Part shown: in pieces, positions 48,499 to 59,994 of the stretch
Layout of the letters: each line of letters begins with the position of its first letter
Position numbering within the stretch: the first letter of the stretch is position 1
Notes under the pieces: generated by a model
Databases searched by the model: none
The model's input: the letters and a program-made list of their open reading frames with translations, nothing else
What the model was told of the DNA's origin: nothing
Source: Entrophospora sp. SA101
Lineage: Eukaryota > Glomeromycota > Glomeromycetes > Entrophosporales > Entrophosporaceae
Reading direction: 5' to 3'
DNA: 64,000 bases
Assembly (NCBI GenBank): GCA_958430865.1
Contig: CAUDNR010001668.1
Location: 129,098-193,097, forward strand
Made by a program: the position numbers and the translations under genes

Positions 48499-50717
48499 CT
48501 TTTTAAAATAAAAATTGATTAGTTTTAGTATTGGTATATATAAATTATTAAGCAGCATTGCTATTTAAAAATTTTTTTTGGGACTGTCAATTGAAAATAG
48601 TCAATGGTAATATAACCACTAGTAATTATTACCTGTATATATTTCTGCATATTTTCTTGGAGTTCCTTTGATTATTGCTTCACGTTCACCTAATATTATG
48701 GCAAGTATTATATCTTTGAATTTGATTGACTTATTTGCAAATGGAGCATGACCACTTGAAATTTCCCATAAAAGCACTCCAATGCTATAAATATCTGATT
48801 TTTCATTGCGACTATAATTTTCAGCATTGTTTAAATATTCTGGATCTGAGTATCTTATTGTACCTAATCTTTTAGAAGACTCTATTGAAGGATCCAATAA
48901 GGATTTGGAGATTCCAAAATCACAAATTTTAATATTTCCATTATGAATGAGAATATTTTTAGAATGCTATTTAAAATATAATTGTTGGTTATTATTATTA
49001 AAAATGTAAGAATAATTAAATATAAATAAGTAATGTTATACATACCAGATCTCTATGTACTATTTTATTTTCATGCAAATGTCTTACAGCACTTACAATT
49101 TGTTTTGCAAATTTTAATTTAATATTCCAATCCATTATATTGAAATTGTATTTTAAATAATCACATAGATTACCATTATTTGCATATTCTAATACAAACA
49201 TGTAAGTTGTTTTATGTTCCTCTTTATTGATATGTAAAAAATTTAAATTAACAAAGTATAATAAATATATTGCAATCCAATGATAATTAATAATGAAAAG
49301 TCAACATACTTTCTTTTGTTATACCATAAAATCCTAATATATTACTGTGAAGTTCCACTTTATGATGTTGTTTTGCCTTTAAAAAAATCAATTGTAAATG
49401 TTTTTGTTAATATATAATAAATTTATTAGATAAAAAAAATATTTACCTCATTAATAAGTTGTTCAAAAGTGTATTCTTGGTCAATATTAATTGATTTTAA
49501 TGCCACAAGCCCCTGTGAATTTTTTGAAGATGCACAAGAAATTGTTCCAAATGATCCATCATCAATAAATTCAATATTTTGAAAAGAATTGTAATCATGA
49601 AATAGAATGCATTCTTTTTCAAGTTGATTCTTAAACCTTTTTTCCTCTTCTGAAATAGATTCTAGATTTATTTTTTGCCTTAACATTTGTACAACTTTGT
49701 AAAATGATCTTTCTACATTTACAAATGCTTTTGCTGAACTTTCAAAAAATTCACAGCCAAGTCTCTTTGCCATATTAATTCCTTCTTCCCTTGAAACCTC
49801 CCGTTCTGTATGCTTGTCACATTTATTTCCCACAAGTATAAATGGGATTTTATTAGAGCCTTTTACTCTTATTATTTGATCTTTATACCTTTCTATTTGT
49901 TCAAATGTTGAATGTGATGATATAGAATATATTAGAAGAAAACCTTCTCCATCTCTATATATTTATTAGAATTATATGTATAATTTTAAGTCAGGGTTTA
50001 ATGATTCTAACAATTATCATTAGAAATTTTAAATTTCTTTCTACCTGATCCATTGATCCCAAAGTGCTGTATACTCCTCTTTATTTAAAAAAAGACATAG
50101 TAAATGTTTTATTGTACTCAATTTTATTATAAACAGGCAACAAAGTATTACCTTGTCCTGAAGTATCTAGAACATGTAGTACACAGGGTTGATCATCAAT
50201 TACTACTTGTTTTCTATATGAACCTTCAATTCTTTGGTCATGGATCTAAAAAAATAAAAACGAAATATATTGGATAGGAATAGAAGATGTTCAAAAAATA
50301 ATGTTTTAAATAAAATATTTTACCTCTATATTCAAGATAATAATTATTTTTAGTTTAATGCATAATAGATAGAATTCGTGATAAAAAGGAAAAATTTATA
50401 CAATTTGAAAAATACATACCAACAAAACTGATTCGAACACAACTAAACCAGCCAAGTTTAAGAAATGTTTAGCATTAGTCAATGGGAAAATAGTAATGAT
50501 ATTTATCACGCCCGTTACGCGATATGTAGATATGCGATCATTTAAAAATTCACTGATTACATATACCGTAGGTTAATAATACCTGAGCTGTGATAGCAGT
50601 CTAATTAAAGAAAAAATAAACGGATTTATTAAAACAATACTTTTTTTAAAACCCCCCAAGCTTTATTACCTTGCCAACACCACTATCTCCAAGAACAACA
50701 AGTGTGTATAACCTCAT
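45483..50717 (-). CDS. Chimeric Ras-kinase-helicase gene model (copy B)
   Basis: Upstream exons, complement of 48633-48966, 49046-49221, 49310-49376, 49447-49954, 50045-50078, 50152-50245, 50583-50600 and 50670-50717, match Ras-kinase copy A exon for exon. The Ras part is better preserved than in [54 protein letters not shown] and ESSAK are all intact. Kinase motifs are also intact ([32 protein letters not shown]). The ninth exon of A (kinase end and tail) is replaced by the helicase first exon. Sequence is shared up to the AG acceptor and 2 bases beyond, then diverges. The joint frame ([11 protein letters not shown]) is open, giving about 1338 aa. An exon for Ras residues around LCxNHFV is damaged (50420-50442). 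Whether one transcript spans all parts is unknown, and premature polyadenylation is an alternative. Confidence 0.6.
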
Positions 50718-51029
50718 CTTAGCAAGAGTTAATTAATTGCCAAAAAAGAAAGGAGACAAAACAGTCAGTACCTATTGTGTCTTAAGCACCAATATTCATA
50801 TTTCAAAATGACAGACACAAAACAAAAGCAGGCATCGTGTAAAAAGGTAAATTAAAATCAATGTTAAATACCATGGATGCATTTGGAAAGTTATATATAT
50901 TACTATTGTATGCGAAATTGAAACTATGTGAAATCGAAATTTATAATTAAAATTTTGGGTTAATATTCAAAGTGTCACAATTAATACAATTAATGTAATA
51001 CAGCCGGGATACAAAATTCTATAATATTA
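50718..51029. other. Upstream region of copy B with MITE-like sequence
   Basis: The first 150 bp match the upstream region of copy A. From about 50900 the sequence TATTGTATGCGAAATTGAAA starts a longer relative of the palindromic MITE at 8222-8332, ending at the shared 21-bp block 51030-51050 followed by GCGTA. Confidence 0.5.
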
Positions 51030-51275
51030 ATTGACTAATTTGAATTTCACGCGTAGATTTAAAGGTTTTTTTAGTTTTCTATTCGTGTAACCAAATCTTG
51101 AAACTTTTTTATCTTTCTCTCAAGGTATTTTTTATTTTATTTTTTAAAAAAGCAAGAATTTTAGTTATATTATAGTGTTGAAAGAAGATCGTTGCAAGAA
51201 TTATGAGTTTAACCGTCCTCACATTTTTCCAATCTGCACACAATCACTATTTATTATATTTAAACATTAGATCAA

Positions 51276-51281
51276 ACGCGT
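51276..51281 (+). promoter_or_regulatory. ACGCGT box upstream of Mrn1-like copy 2
   Basis: ACGCGT lies about 210 bp before the ATG at 51490. It sits inside the block TTTAAACATTAGATCAAACG, conserved upstream of copy 1 (box at 30711-30716). It matches the MluI cell-cycle box core. The role is inferred. Confidence 0.4.
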
Positions 51282-51489
51282 TATATATTTGTCTACATTA
51301 AAGGTGAATTCCATTAGAATAATTAACTCATTTATAATTTATTTTATATATATATATATATGTATGTATGTATGTATATATTCATTCATTTATTTATATT
51401 TATACACATATAGATTATATACATTATTTTACGTTTATTTCCCAAAGATTTGATATTCAAAGCTTCAAAGTTACAGTCAATATTTTATC

Positions 51490-53390
51490 ATGAAACGTAG
51501 TAACGATAACAGCAATCAAAGTCATGAAGATGCTAAAAAAGCAAGGCATAATCCAAATAATAGTAGTGGCAACGTTTTTTTAACAAGAGGTAATGAAAAT
51601 TAAAAATTTATATTGATTTTACAAAATATTTTTATCAAGCACTAATAGCTGATTATTATCATAAAGCCGCTCCGTTGAGATTAAAGCAACCCACAAATCG
51701 ACCTTCAAAAATTTATCAAAAATATTCTACAAATGTTATTAGACGAACTGTATATCTTGGAAATTTACCACCAAATGTAGAAGTTTATAAACTTATAAAT
51801 CAAATCAAAGTTGGTCCATTAGAGTCTGTAAAACTACATCCTGACAGAATTTGTGCATTCATTTCTTTTATGAATGCTACTCTTGCAAAAGCATTTTATG
51901 ATGAAGCTACGAACAACCAAATTTTTTATGAAGGTCAAGAACTTTACGTTGGTTGGGGTAGATTATCAGCTGTACCTTTAGGTGTTCAATTAGCTGTTGA
52001 AGAAAACAATGCTTCACGTAACGTTCTCCTAGAAAATTTGGATGATTCGATCACTGAAAGGATTTTACATAGAGATTTGGCTGAATATGGTTATATTGAT
52101 ACTATTCAAATTATCAGAGAAAAAAAGATTGGATTAGTTCATTTCTGGAATATTTCAAGTGCCATTAGAGCAGTTGAATCATTACCATCAAAATACGCAT
52201 ACAAAAAGGTTAAAGTTGATTATGCCAAAGACCGGTGTGAAATATATATGCAAAACACTCTCCTTCAAAGCTTTGGAAATAAGGCATCTCATAATCCTTA
52301 TCTTGATGTTATGTCAACAACTCGTAATCCTTATCTTAATGATGTGACAACAACTCGTAATCCTTATCTTAATAATGTGTCAATTCATGATCATAATCTT
52401 AATGCTATGTCATCAATTCATAATCATAATCTTAATGCATGCACTTTATTTCACAAAAGATATCATCCCAATGAAAATCAACACGCATTATCTGAAGAAA
52501 CTATGGCAAATGTCACTAGCAATGTTGGAAACCGAAGTGTTTATCTTGGAAATATTCACCCCTCAACTAGGTCTGAAGAAATTTGTAATTATATTCGTGC
52601 CGGTAATCTTGAATGTATTCAATACATCCCGAAAAAACAAGTCGCATTTGTCAGATTCGTTGATCCAAACAGTGCAGCGAGCTTTTTGTTTATGGCACAA
52701 AATTTAGGCTTGGTAATCAAAAATAGAAAACTTAAAGCTGCTTGGGGGGACAATCCAGGACCATTGCCTAAAGATATAGAGCATGAAGTGAATAACAGGC
52801 ATGCTTCTCGTAATATTTATATTGGAAAACTTGGTGAAGGAATGACCGAAGAAAAACTATATAATGACTTTAAAAAGTACGGCGAAATAGAATCAACCAA
52901 TCTTGTCAAAGAAAAATCATGTGGATTTGTCAACTTTATGTCTATTAGTTCTGCAATCAGAGCAATGAAGCTTATTAAAGGAAATGACGATTACAAAGAC
53001 TGTTATATTAATTATGGAAAAGATCGTTGTGGTGATTGTAGTGACGCCAAAAATAGAAAACTTAAGGCTGCTGAGGATGACAATCCAGGACCATTGTCTG
53101 AAGAGGATGAAATGAATAACAGGCCTCCTTCTCGTAATGTTTATATTGAAAAACTTGGTGAAGGAATGACCGAAGAAAAACTATATAAAGACTTTAAAAA
53201 ATGTGGCAAAATAGAATCAATCATTCTTGACAGAGAAAAATCATGCGGATTTGTCAACTTTATGTCTATTGGTTCTGGAATCAGAGCAGTGAAACGCATT
53301 AAAAGAAAAAGTGGTTACAAAAACTGTTATATTAATTATGGAAAAGATCGTTGTGATGATGGTAGCGATACAAATAAAAATAACAAATAA
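51490..53390 (+). CDS. Mrn1/Nrd1-like RNA-binding protein with five RRMs (copy 2)
   Basis: Two exons, 51490-51589 and 51667-53390, 607 aa. First exon length (100 bp), splice phase and start (MKRSNDNSNQSHEDAKKARH) agree with copy 1. RRM1 (RRTVYLGNLPPNVEVYKLI), RRM2 (RNVLLENLDD), RRM3 (NRSVYLGNIHPSTRSEEIC) and RRM4 (RNIYIGKLGEGMTEEKL) correspond to copy 1. A fifth RRM (RNVYIEKLGEGMTEEKLYKD) is an in-frame tandem duplicate of RRM4 together with its NRKLKAA...NPGPL linker. The linker between RRM2 and RRM3 carries a short NPYLN repeat. Because the duplicate has diverged (for example CGKIESIILDREKSCGF against YGEIESTNLVKEKSCGF), this duplication is older than the one in copy 1. The likely role is mRNA regulation, as for copy 1. 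Confidence 0.88.
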
Positions 53391-54823
53391 ATTTGCAATA
53401 TAAATTTTAAATTCTATTTAGAATCTTGATTCTTGTTATTCTTGTAATTTTTTTATATATTTCTCTAATTAAATAATAAATAAATGATCGATCATATATT
53501 ATGAAATGATTTATTTTTTTTTTTTTTTCAAGAAAACAATGTAAAAAATAACATTCAATTTCACATTAAAAAAAATGAGATATATATTTGTTTATTGTAC
53601 TATTGTTACATATTGACAAATAGGAGAACACAAACAAATATGCATGCAGTGAAACCTTTTAAATGTCTTATCGGTGAGAAGATTGCTTAACCGTTTTGGT
53701 ATTATTATTGTGAATGTTTATATTATATACCGAAAAGGTAAAAAATAGAGGAGAAAACCGATATTGTTCTCCGATTTTTTAAAAATTCCCAAATAATTCA
53801 ATATAACGATTTAGATGTTGATGACGATAACGATAAATGAAAATGATGTATATACATGTGATATATATATAATACAAGCAGTATATTTAAAAATAATTTT
53901 TATTAAATTTTTTCAACAATGCGGTAAGATAAGGACAATTGTTTGACTTACCGTTTGTTACATATCGTCAACGGCGTAAAATGGTTCTCGTTTAGGAAAT
54001 TTTTTGTGCAAAGAAGAAAGATTGTAACCATAAACTGCTAGTTTGTCTATAATAATTAAAAAATAATAAATAACATGATCGTCTACAACAGCGCACTATG
54101 TCATGCATATTACATTTCATGAATGTTAGTATTGATATTCAAAATATGATTAAAGTGTGATTTGTAAAGAACTATTATAATTTTGTAATTCACAAAAAAA
54201 AACACGAGTGTGAGTGAGTTTTACAAATTTAAACATTAATATTAACATTGATCAATTTTTAAATATGAATGAACGGATGAATGGTCAATTATCAAGAACA
54301 CATACACACACGGTATTCATCACGCAACACAATAATTAATATGTAACTGTCACATATAATATAGATCTTACATGAACCTCTTTTTTATATATAGTGTACA
54401 AATATAATAAATCTAATTGTTTATGGTTACATTAAGTTTTATTTATATTACATTTATTTTAATAAAAATACTATTTAAAAATCCACAACGTATGTTGTTG
54501 TATCTTTTCTCTTTTTTTTCCACACCGCACTATTTAAATTATTTATATATTCTCCCAAAAAAATAACTTTTTTTTTCTCTTGTATAAAAATATACATTTT
54601 ATTATCTTTTCGCTAAAAACTAAAAATATTTTTCTCACTAAAAAAAATAAATTTCTAATTTCTTAAACCAAAATTCACTAATTAATTTAACTGATAATTA
54701 CACGCAGTAAATTTGGAAAAAAATAAAAACAACGCACGGAACGAACTTGCAAACAACAAAAATATAATTTTATCTTTATTTCAGCAACAAATTTTGGTCG
54801 GAATAAAAAGCAGTAATAATAAC
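53391..54823. other. Intergenic and probable 5' UTR of the Asn-rich gene
   Basis: AT-rich, with poly-T tracts, a CACACACAC-type stretch near 54300 and long pyrimidine runs at 54500-54600. The last 100 bp reads open in the coding frame of the next gene, but it has only a TTG start. No separate gene is seen. Confidence 0.45.
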
Positions 54824-56482
54824 ATGTCAGCAATGGATATCAATAACAAAAACAAAATCAATACCAACAGTAATGAAGCATCACAAAGACCAGGAGTTGC
54901 TACAAATTTTTTATATAAAATAACAGAATTAGCAGCCTACACTTCAACTTTAGCCTCTGAAACTTATCAAACTTTAACTGGTGTAGGAACCAACAATAAT
55001 AACAACAACAACGACGATGACAACAACGGCGACGGTAGCGAAGACGAGAGCAACAAAAAAAATAAAAATAAAAAGAATGGTGAAGGCTATTATTATTATT
55101 CTAGAAAAAATCAATATTATTACGACGATGTGATGAAAATTAAAGATGACGACGACGATTATGCGGAGGATAATGACGATGATTATTATTACAGTTCAGA
55201 TGATGACATTAAAAAAGATCATTCCATTCGGAAATTAAATAACAACGACAACGATAATAATAACGATTTTGAACCTCCGCCACCATACGATAGTTCGTGG
55301 ACTATGCCACCACCATCTGTGACTCCCAACTCTGGTAAAAATTCATTAACTGTACCAGCGTTATCTTCTTCACCAACTGCACAAGAATCAAATAATAAAG
55401 TTAAATTTGAAACTACCGGTGACGATGTTGATGGTGATGACGATGACGACGATGGTAACTTAAACAGCAACAATAAAAATAATAATTGTCCTCGTCGTAA
55501 ACCAATACGTGTTCGTCGTAACCGTAGACCACTCCGTAGAAAATCTTCTTCGGTTGACTTGAGCTCATCATCATCATCATCATCGACATCCACATCGACA
55601 AAAAATCAAAAACAAGCCACTGAAGAAGATGATGTTTTCCATAAATTCAATTATAAATTAGCAGATATGATTGCAGAAGGTAAAGCTGCACTGACAAGCA
55701 CAGTAGATATTAGTGAAGTTGAAATGATGATGATCGAAGCGAAAGAAAGAGAAGAAAGAATTATGAAAGAAATCGGTATTCAAACACCAATGACCAGAAG
55801 AGCAAGAAGACTTACAAATTCTTCTTCAACATCATCCGATTTTGAATATTTTGGTTCAGCTCCAATGTCTAATTCTTTTGATTATGGATATGGTTTAGCT
55901 CAAAGTGGCTATTCATCACCAACAGGTTATGATTCACCACCAATAGGATTCTTTTCGGCTAACAACACTTCTTCTACTGCTATAAACACCAACACTACCA
56001 CTTCGTCGTCGTCATCTCCTTTATTATCATCACCAACTCTTGGATATTCAACGGTTGGAAATTCATCACCCACACAATATGGCTTTACCAACAATAATAA
56101 TTATAATCATTACAGCAACATCAACAACAATAATCAATATAATAATAATCACCATTATAATAATTATAATAATAATCACTACAATAACAATAATAGTCAT
56201 AATAATTATCCATACCATCATAATCATCACAGCAATAGCAATCATTATATTAATAATAACAACCATAATAATAATAATAATAATAATAATTATGGATACC
56301 CTTTATTTGTTGAATCTCCTTCTTCTAACAATACAATGATGATGACAACACCATCAACATTTAACAATAATCATGCTTATTATGGTAGTAACAGTGGTGG
56401 TCATAATAATAATAATAACTTTGGAATAAATCCTAATCTTATAAATCCAAACGGAATTTATAACTCAAGAGGATACTATTAA
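54824..56482 (+). CDS. Asn/Asp/His-rich low-complexity protein, unknown function
   Basis: Single exon, 552 aa, starting at MSAMDINNKNKINTNSNEAS. The frame is open 37 codons further upstream but without ATG. Two stretches look conserved and structured: NFLYKITELAAYTSTLASET near residue 30, and FHKFNYKLADMIAEGKAALT, ending KEREERIMKEIGIQTPM, near residue 270-325, predicted helical. Between them are acidic DDD tracts, EPPPPYDSSW (a PPxY-like motif) and RRKPIRVRRNRRPLRRK, a strongly basic patch that could be a nuclear signal or bind nucleic acid. The last 200 residues are Tyr/Asn/His repeats such as NHYNNNNSHNNY. I do not recognise a family. Confidence 0.7.
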   Translation: MSAMDINNKNKINTNSNEASQRPGVATNFLYKITELAAYTSTLASETYQTLTGVGTNNNNNNNDDDNNGDGSEDESNKKNKNKKNGEGYYYYSRKNQYYYDDVMKIKDDDDDYAEDNDDDYYYSSDDDIKKDHSIRKLNNNDNDNNNDFEPPPPYDSSWTMPPPSVTPNSGKNSLTVPALSSSPTAQESNNKVKFETTGDDVDGDDDDDDGNLNSNNKNNNCPRRKPIRVRRNRRPLRRKSSSVDLSSSSSSSSTSTSTKNQKQATEEDDVFHKFNYKLADMIAEGKAALTSTVDISEVEMMMIEAKEREERIMKEIGIQTPMTRRARRLTNSSSTSSDFEYFGSAPMSNSFDYGYGLAQSGYSSPTGYDSPPIGFFSANNTSSTAINTNTTTSSSSSPLLSSPTLGYSTVGNSSPTQYGFTNNNNYNHYSNINNNNQYNNNHHYNNYNNNHYNNNNSHNNYPYHHNHHSNSNHYINNNNHNNNNNNNNYGYPLFVESPSSNNTMMMTTPSTFNNNHAYYGSNSGGHNNNNNFGINPNLINPNGIYNSRGYY

Positions 56483-57427
56483 TAATTTAATTTTACTAAT
56501 TTAATTTAGAAAATTTAATTTTAATTTAACTTTTTCCTTATTTAGAAATAAAATTATAATTCGATTAATCCGTAGTTAGATTTTAAATTAGATTAATACT
56601 AGTACCATAAATATTACATAGAAAACTAATAATAATAATAATAATAATAATTATAACAATTATAATTATAATTATTTTTATAATAACAGTGTCGGTAACA
56701 AGATGATGATTTCAAATAGCGAGCAACCATTAAATAGTTTTAATAATTTATTGTCCTCTACAACAACAACATCATCATCTTATGATGGCGGAAGGAATTG
56801 GAATCAAAGAGAATATTATTAATTTGACATATAAATATATATAATTCGTATTTATTTTTAAAAATTTTTTTTTAATACACGTACACGTACACGTTCACAT
56901 ACCTTATTAATAATGAACGATTTTTTTTAAAAAAGAATCAAACAAATAAAAAGAAAGCAAATTTATTTTTAATTTCTTTTTTTGGGGGAATCAATATCCA
57001 TCATGTGTATATATATAAATGAATATTGAATGGATTTATATATATATATAAAAAAATAATTTAAATATTTTTATTTATAATTGAATTCAAATAAATATAA
57101 ATATTATATTGATTGTTGCAATTTTTTCATATATATATTATATATAATGTTTCCCATAAAAAACGAGCTAAGTTTACACATATATAATAATAAATAATAA
57201 AAACAAATGATAATAAAAAATTCTATAATAATAATTTAATCTATTAATCATAAATTAATCAAGAAAGAATCGTAATTATTCAATCAGTTGTTATATCTAA
57301 ACAAATTATTAATGATTAATCATGATTAATTTACTCCGAAAATAAAGAAATAGAAAATTTTTTTTTTAATTAATTGATAAAACAAAAAATTTGTTAATTA
57401 ACCATCCCAAACACACGATCTATATTT
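56483..57427. other. Intergenic, with a possible alternative 3' exon
   Basis: A short frame at 56704-56820 (MMISNSEQPLNSFNNLLSST, ending NQREYY) follows an AG and ends like the main gene's SRGYY, so it may be an alternative last exon or a duplicated end. The rest is AT-rich 3' flank of two convergent genes. Confidence 0.35.
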
Positions 57428-58170
57428 TCACCTATACGGTGCCCAAATCTTCACAGTCTGATCCACAGACCCTGTAGCAACAACAGGAGTACCACTATTA
57501 AATGCGATACATGTAACAAAATGTGCATGGGCTTCTAAAGTTTTGGTACATCGACCAGTTTTAACATCCCATATCTTTAGAGTCTTGTCATCTGATGCAC
57601 TGAGAAGAAATTTTCCACTAGGATGGAATACAAGTCCACGAACCCAATTATCATGTCCCACCTATACAAATATAGTATTTTGTGATAAAATTAATTAATT
57701 AAATTCATTTTGAAAAAAAATTTATAATTTTTTATAATTTATTATGTGTAAAATATATATTACATACAAAAGTTCTCAAGCATTGACCTGTCGAATCCCA
57801 TAGTTTAATTGTTTTATCCCTTGAACCAGTTACAATATATTGACCAGGAATTGGTTGATCTTTGTTTCCTTTGGGCTATATATTAATAAATGGAAAGTTT
57901 TATTAAAATATGTGCGCATATATATATGCAAATTTAAAATATATCATTGACTTATTATTTTAAAAAAAATAAACTTACATCTTTATCTACACCTATCAAT
58001 TCTCTTATTAAAGGATATGCAACAAGAGGTGCAAATATTGCACATTCTACTACATGATCATGATCCCTAAAATCCATTTTACAATCACCACTTTGTACTT
58101 CCCATAAACGTGCAGTCTTTTTTTTTTAAAAAAAATCAATTATATGCATATAATTATTATTCATATTATA

Positions 58171-58210
<40 letters not shown>

Positions 58211-59672
58211 CCAAAAAAAAATAATAAAAAGTTGTAAATATAAATATGATACCTGATCGTTTGAACTAGTTACAATCCATTTTCCATCTTCGCTTGGTGA
58301 TACCATTCTCACCCATTCCAAATGACCAGTATATGTTTTTATACAATACCTATGTAAATATATTTATGTATGTATATTTTGTAAAAGAATCTTAAACAAA
58401 AAAATTTTTTTTTTTAAGAAAAAATTTTTATGTATACCAACCCTGATGATAATTCCCATAATTTGATTGTCTTATCTCGTGAAGCTGATACAATAATATC
58501 ACCAGATGGTAAAAATGCAACTGATGAAACACTATGATCATGTCCATACAAAGTTTTAATGCATTTATAATCATTTTGTAAATCCCACACTTTTATTGTC
58601 AAATCTGCAGAACAAGTCACTAAAGATACATATATGTGCATGTGCAGCAGCATTAGAATATTTAATATAAATATATAATAGTCATAAAAATATAATTAAA
58701 AGAAAAAATATTTTACCCAAATAGTTGCCTTTAGGATCAAATGTTATATCTTGAACTGCTTTAGTATGACTTTTAAGTGTTCTTTCAAATTCACCAGTTT
58801 CATAATCCCAAATCTTTATTGTAGTATCTTCAGAAGCAGATGCCAATACAGAAAAAACAGGATGAAACGTAACGCGTGTAATTGGATTCCTATGCCCTGT
58901 TAGTGAATATTTTTCTGGTGCTCGTGGTACCCAATCAACTGCACTATTAGTTTTTCTTAAAGGTGCATTATTAAGTTCTTCAGACATCTGTGTAATCTTA
59001 TTTTCTAAATCCATAATCTAATAACAAATAATTCATTTAAATAAATAAATATATATATATGTATAAATAGATATAGATAAATATCAAGAAAAGCAGCACT
59101 TGACTTTAATCTTAAGGTATATAATTATAAAAAAAGATCATTAACATCTAAAGAACTTTTCAATTTCTTTCTTTCTCTATATATATCTTTTTTAATACCT
59201 TTTTTTGTAACCGAATCACCGAAGTCCATTTTTTTTCCAATAACCCTGCGTATTTTTGTTTGGGATCTGGATTGAAATCATTTTGGTGCGCATCAGTTTT
59301 TAACGAATTAAATGATTCTGTAAATCCATTTGCATAAAGATAATCAAGAACAGCTTTATGTCTTTAAAAAAAAATTTTTTATAAAAAAAAAAAATATATA
59401 TATATATATATGTATGTATGTATGTAGATATATATTAATAAGCTTTTTAAAAAAAATCACAACTATTAAATAAAAATGTTTATAAACATTAGAAACTAAT
59501 GATGTATAAGTATAATCTTAATCAAAAGAATTGACACAATTGAATTGTTTTATTATTAAAATTAAAAATTATTTTTAATCAAATAGTTTGGTAAATCCGG
59601 TATTTAAGTAAAATTTCACAATTAGCATACTTACAGCTCATCTCTTTGGCGATCTGACAATACTGTAGACAT
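57428..59672 (-). CDS. PAC1: PAC1/LIS1 (nuclear distribution protein, dynein regulator)
   Basis: Eight exons, complement of 57428-57661, 57768-57875, 57979-58116, 58253-58349, 58442-58619, 58717-59017, 59199-59361 and 59635-59672, 418 aa. LIS1 binds cytoplasmic dynein and, with NudE, drives nuclear migration along hyphal microtubules. Start: [13 protein letters not shown]. The LisH motif ([13 protein letters not shown]) is at residues 13-40, a coiled coil ([15 protein letters not shown]) follows, and then seven WD40 repeats with recognisable GH...WD spacing ([62 protein letters not shown]). The donor at exon 58442-58619 is GTTGGT, chosen because it restores [12 protein letters not shown]. The nearby GTATAC would shift the frame. 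Confidence 0.95.
58172..58208. repeat. (AT)n microsatellite in a PAC1 intron
   Basis: An alternating AT run of about 37 bp in the intron between 58116 and 58253. Similar runs occur in the introns at 11684 and 13876 of the P4-ATPase gene. Confidence 0.9.
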
Positions 59673-59994
59673 GACTCGTGTTTGGGAACGGGATATTAAA
59701 ATTTTTTGTATTTATTCTAATATTTGAACTTATAAAGTGAGAAGACTTTGGCTGAGGTTTTTTTTTAAAGTAACACTAGGGTGGTTAAATATGCAGATCA
59801 AAATTATATAACCCCATTTGAACCATGAGTATTTTTGCACGAGATTTTATGATAAATGCATATCTTTTCTAATAAATAAAAACCTATTAACATTAAAGTT
59901 TCGAAAGTTGCCTTTTTAAACAAAAAAAACAACAAGTTTAAATTAATTCAACTTTTTAGCGATTATTTTGTATTAAATTATAAAAATCGATTTT
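59673..59994. other. Spacer between PAC1 and CNNM-like gene
   Basis: AT-rich sequence of about 320 bp between two minus-strand genes. It must hold the 3' flank of the CNNM-like gene and the promoter of PAC1. No conserved motif is seen. Confidence 0.4.

Noticed and set aside
54713..54823. Upstream extension of the Asn-rich protein
   Set aside because: The frame is open but has only TTG as start. The first ATG at 54824 is preferred.
58438..58442. GTATAC donor for the PAC1 exon at 58442-58619
   Set aside because: It shifts the frame relative to the next exon. The donor GTTGGT four bases upstream restores the conserved GYCIKT sequence.
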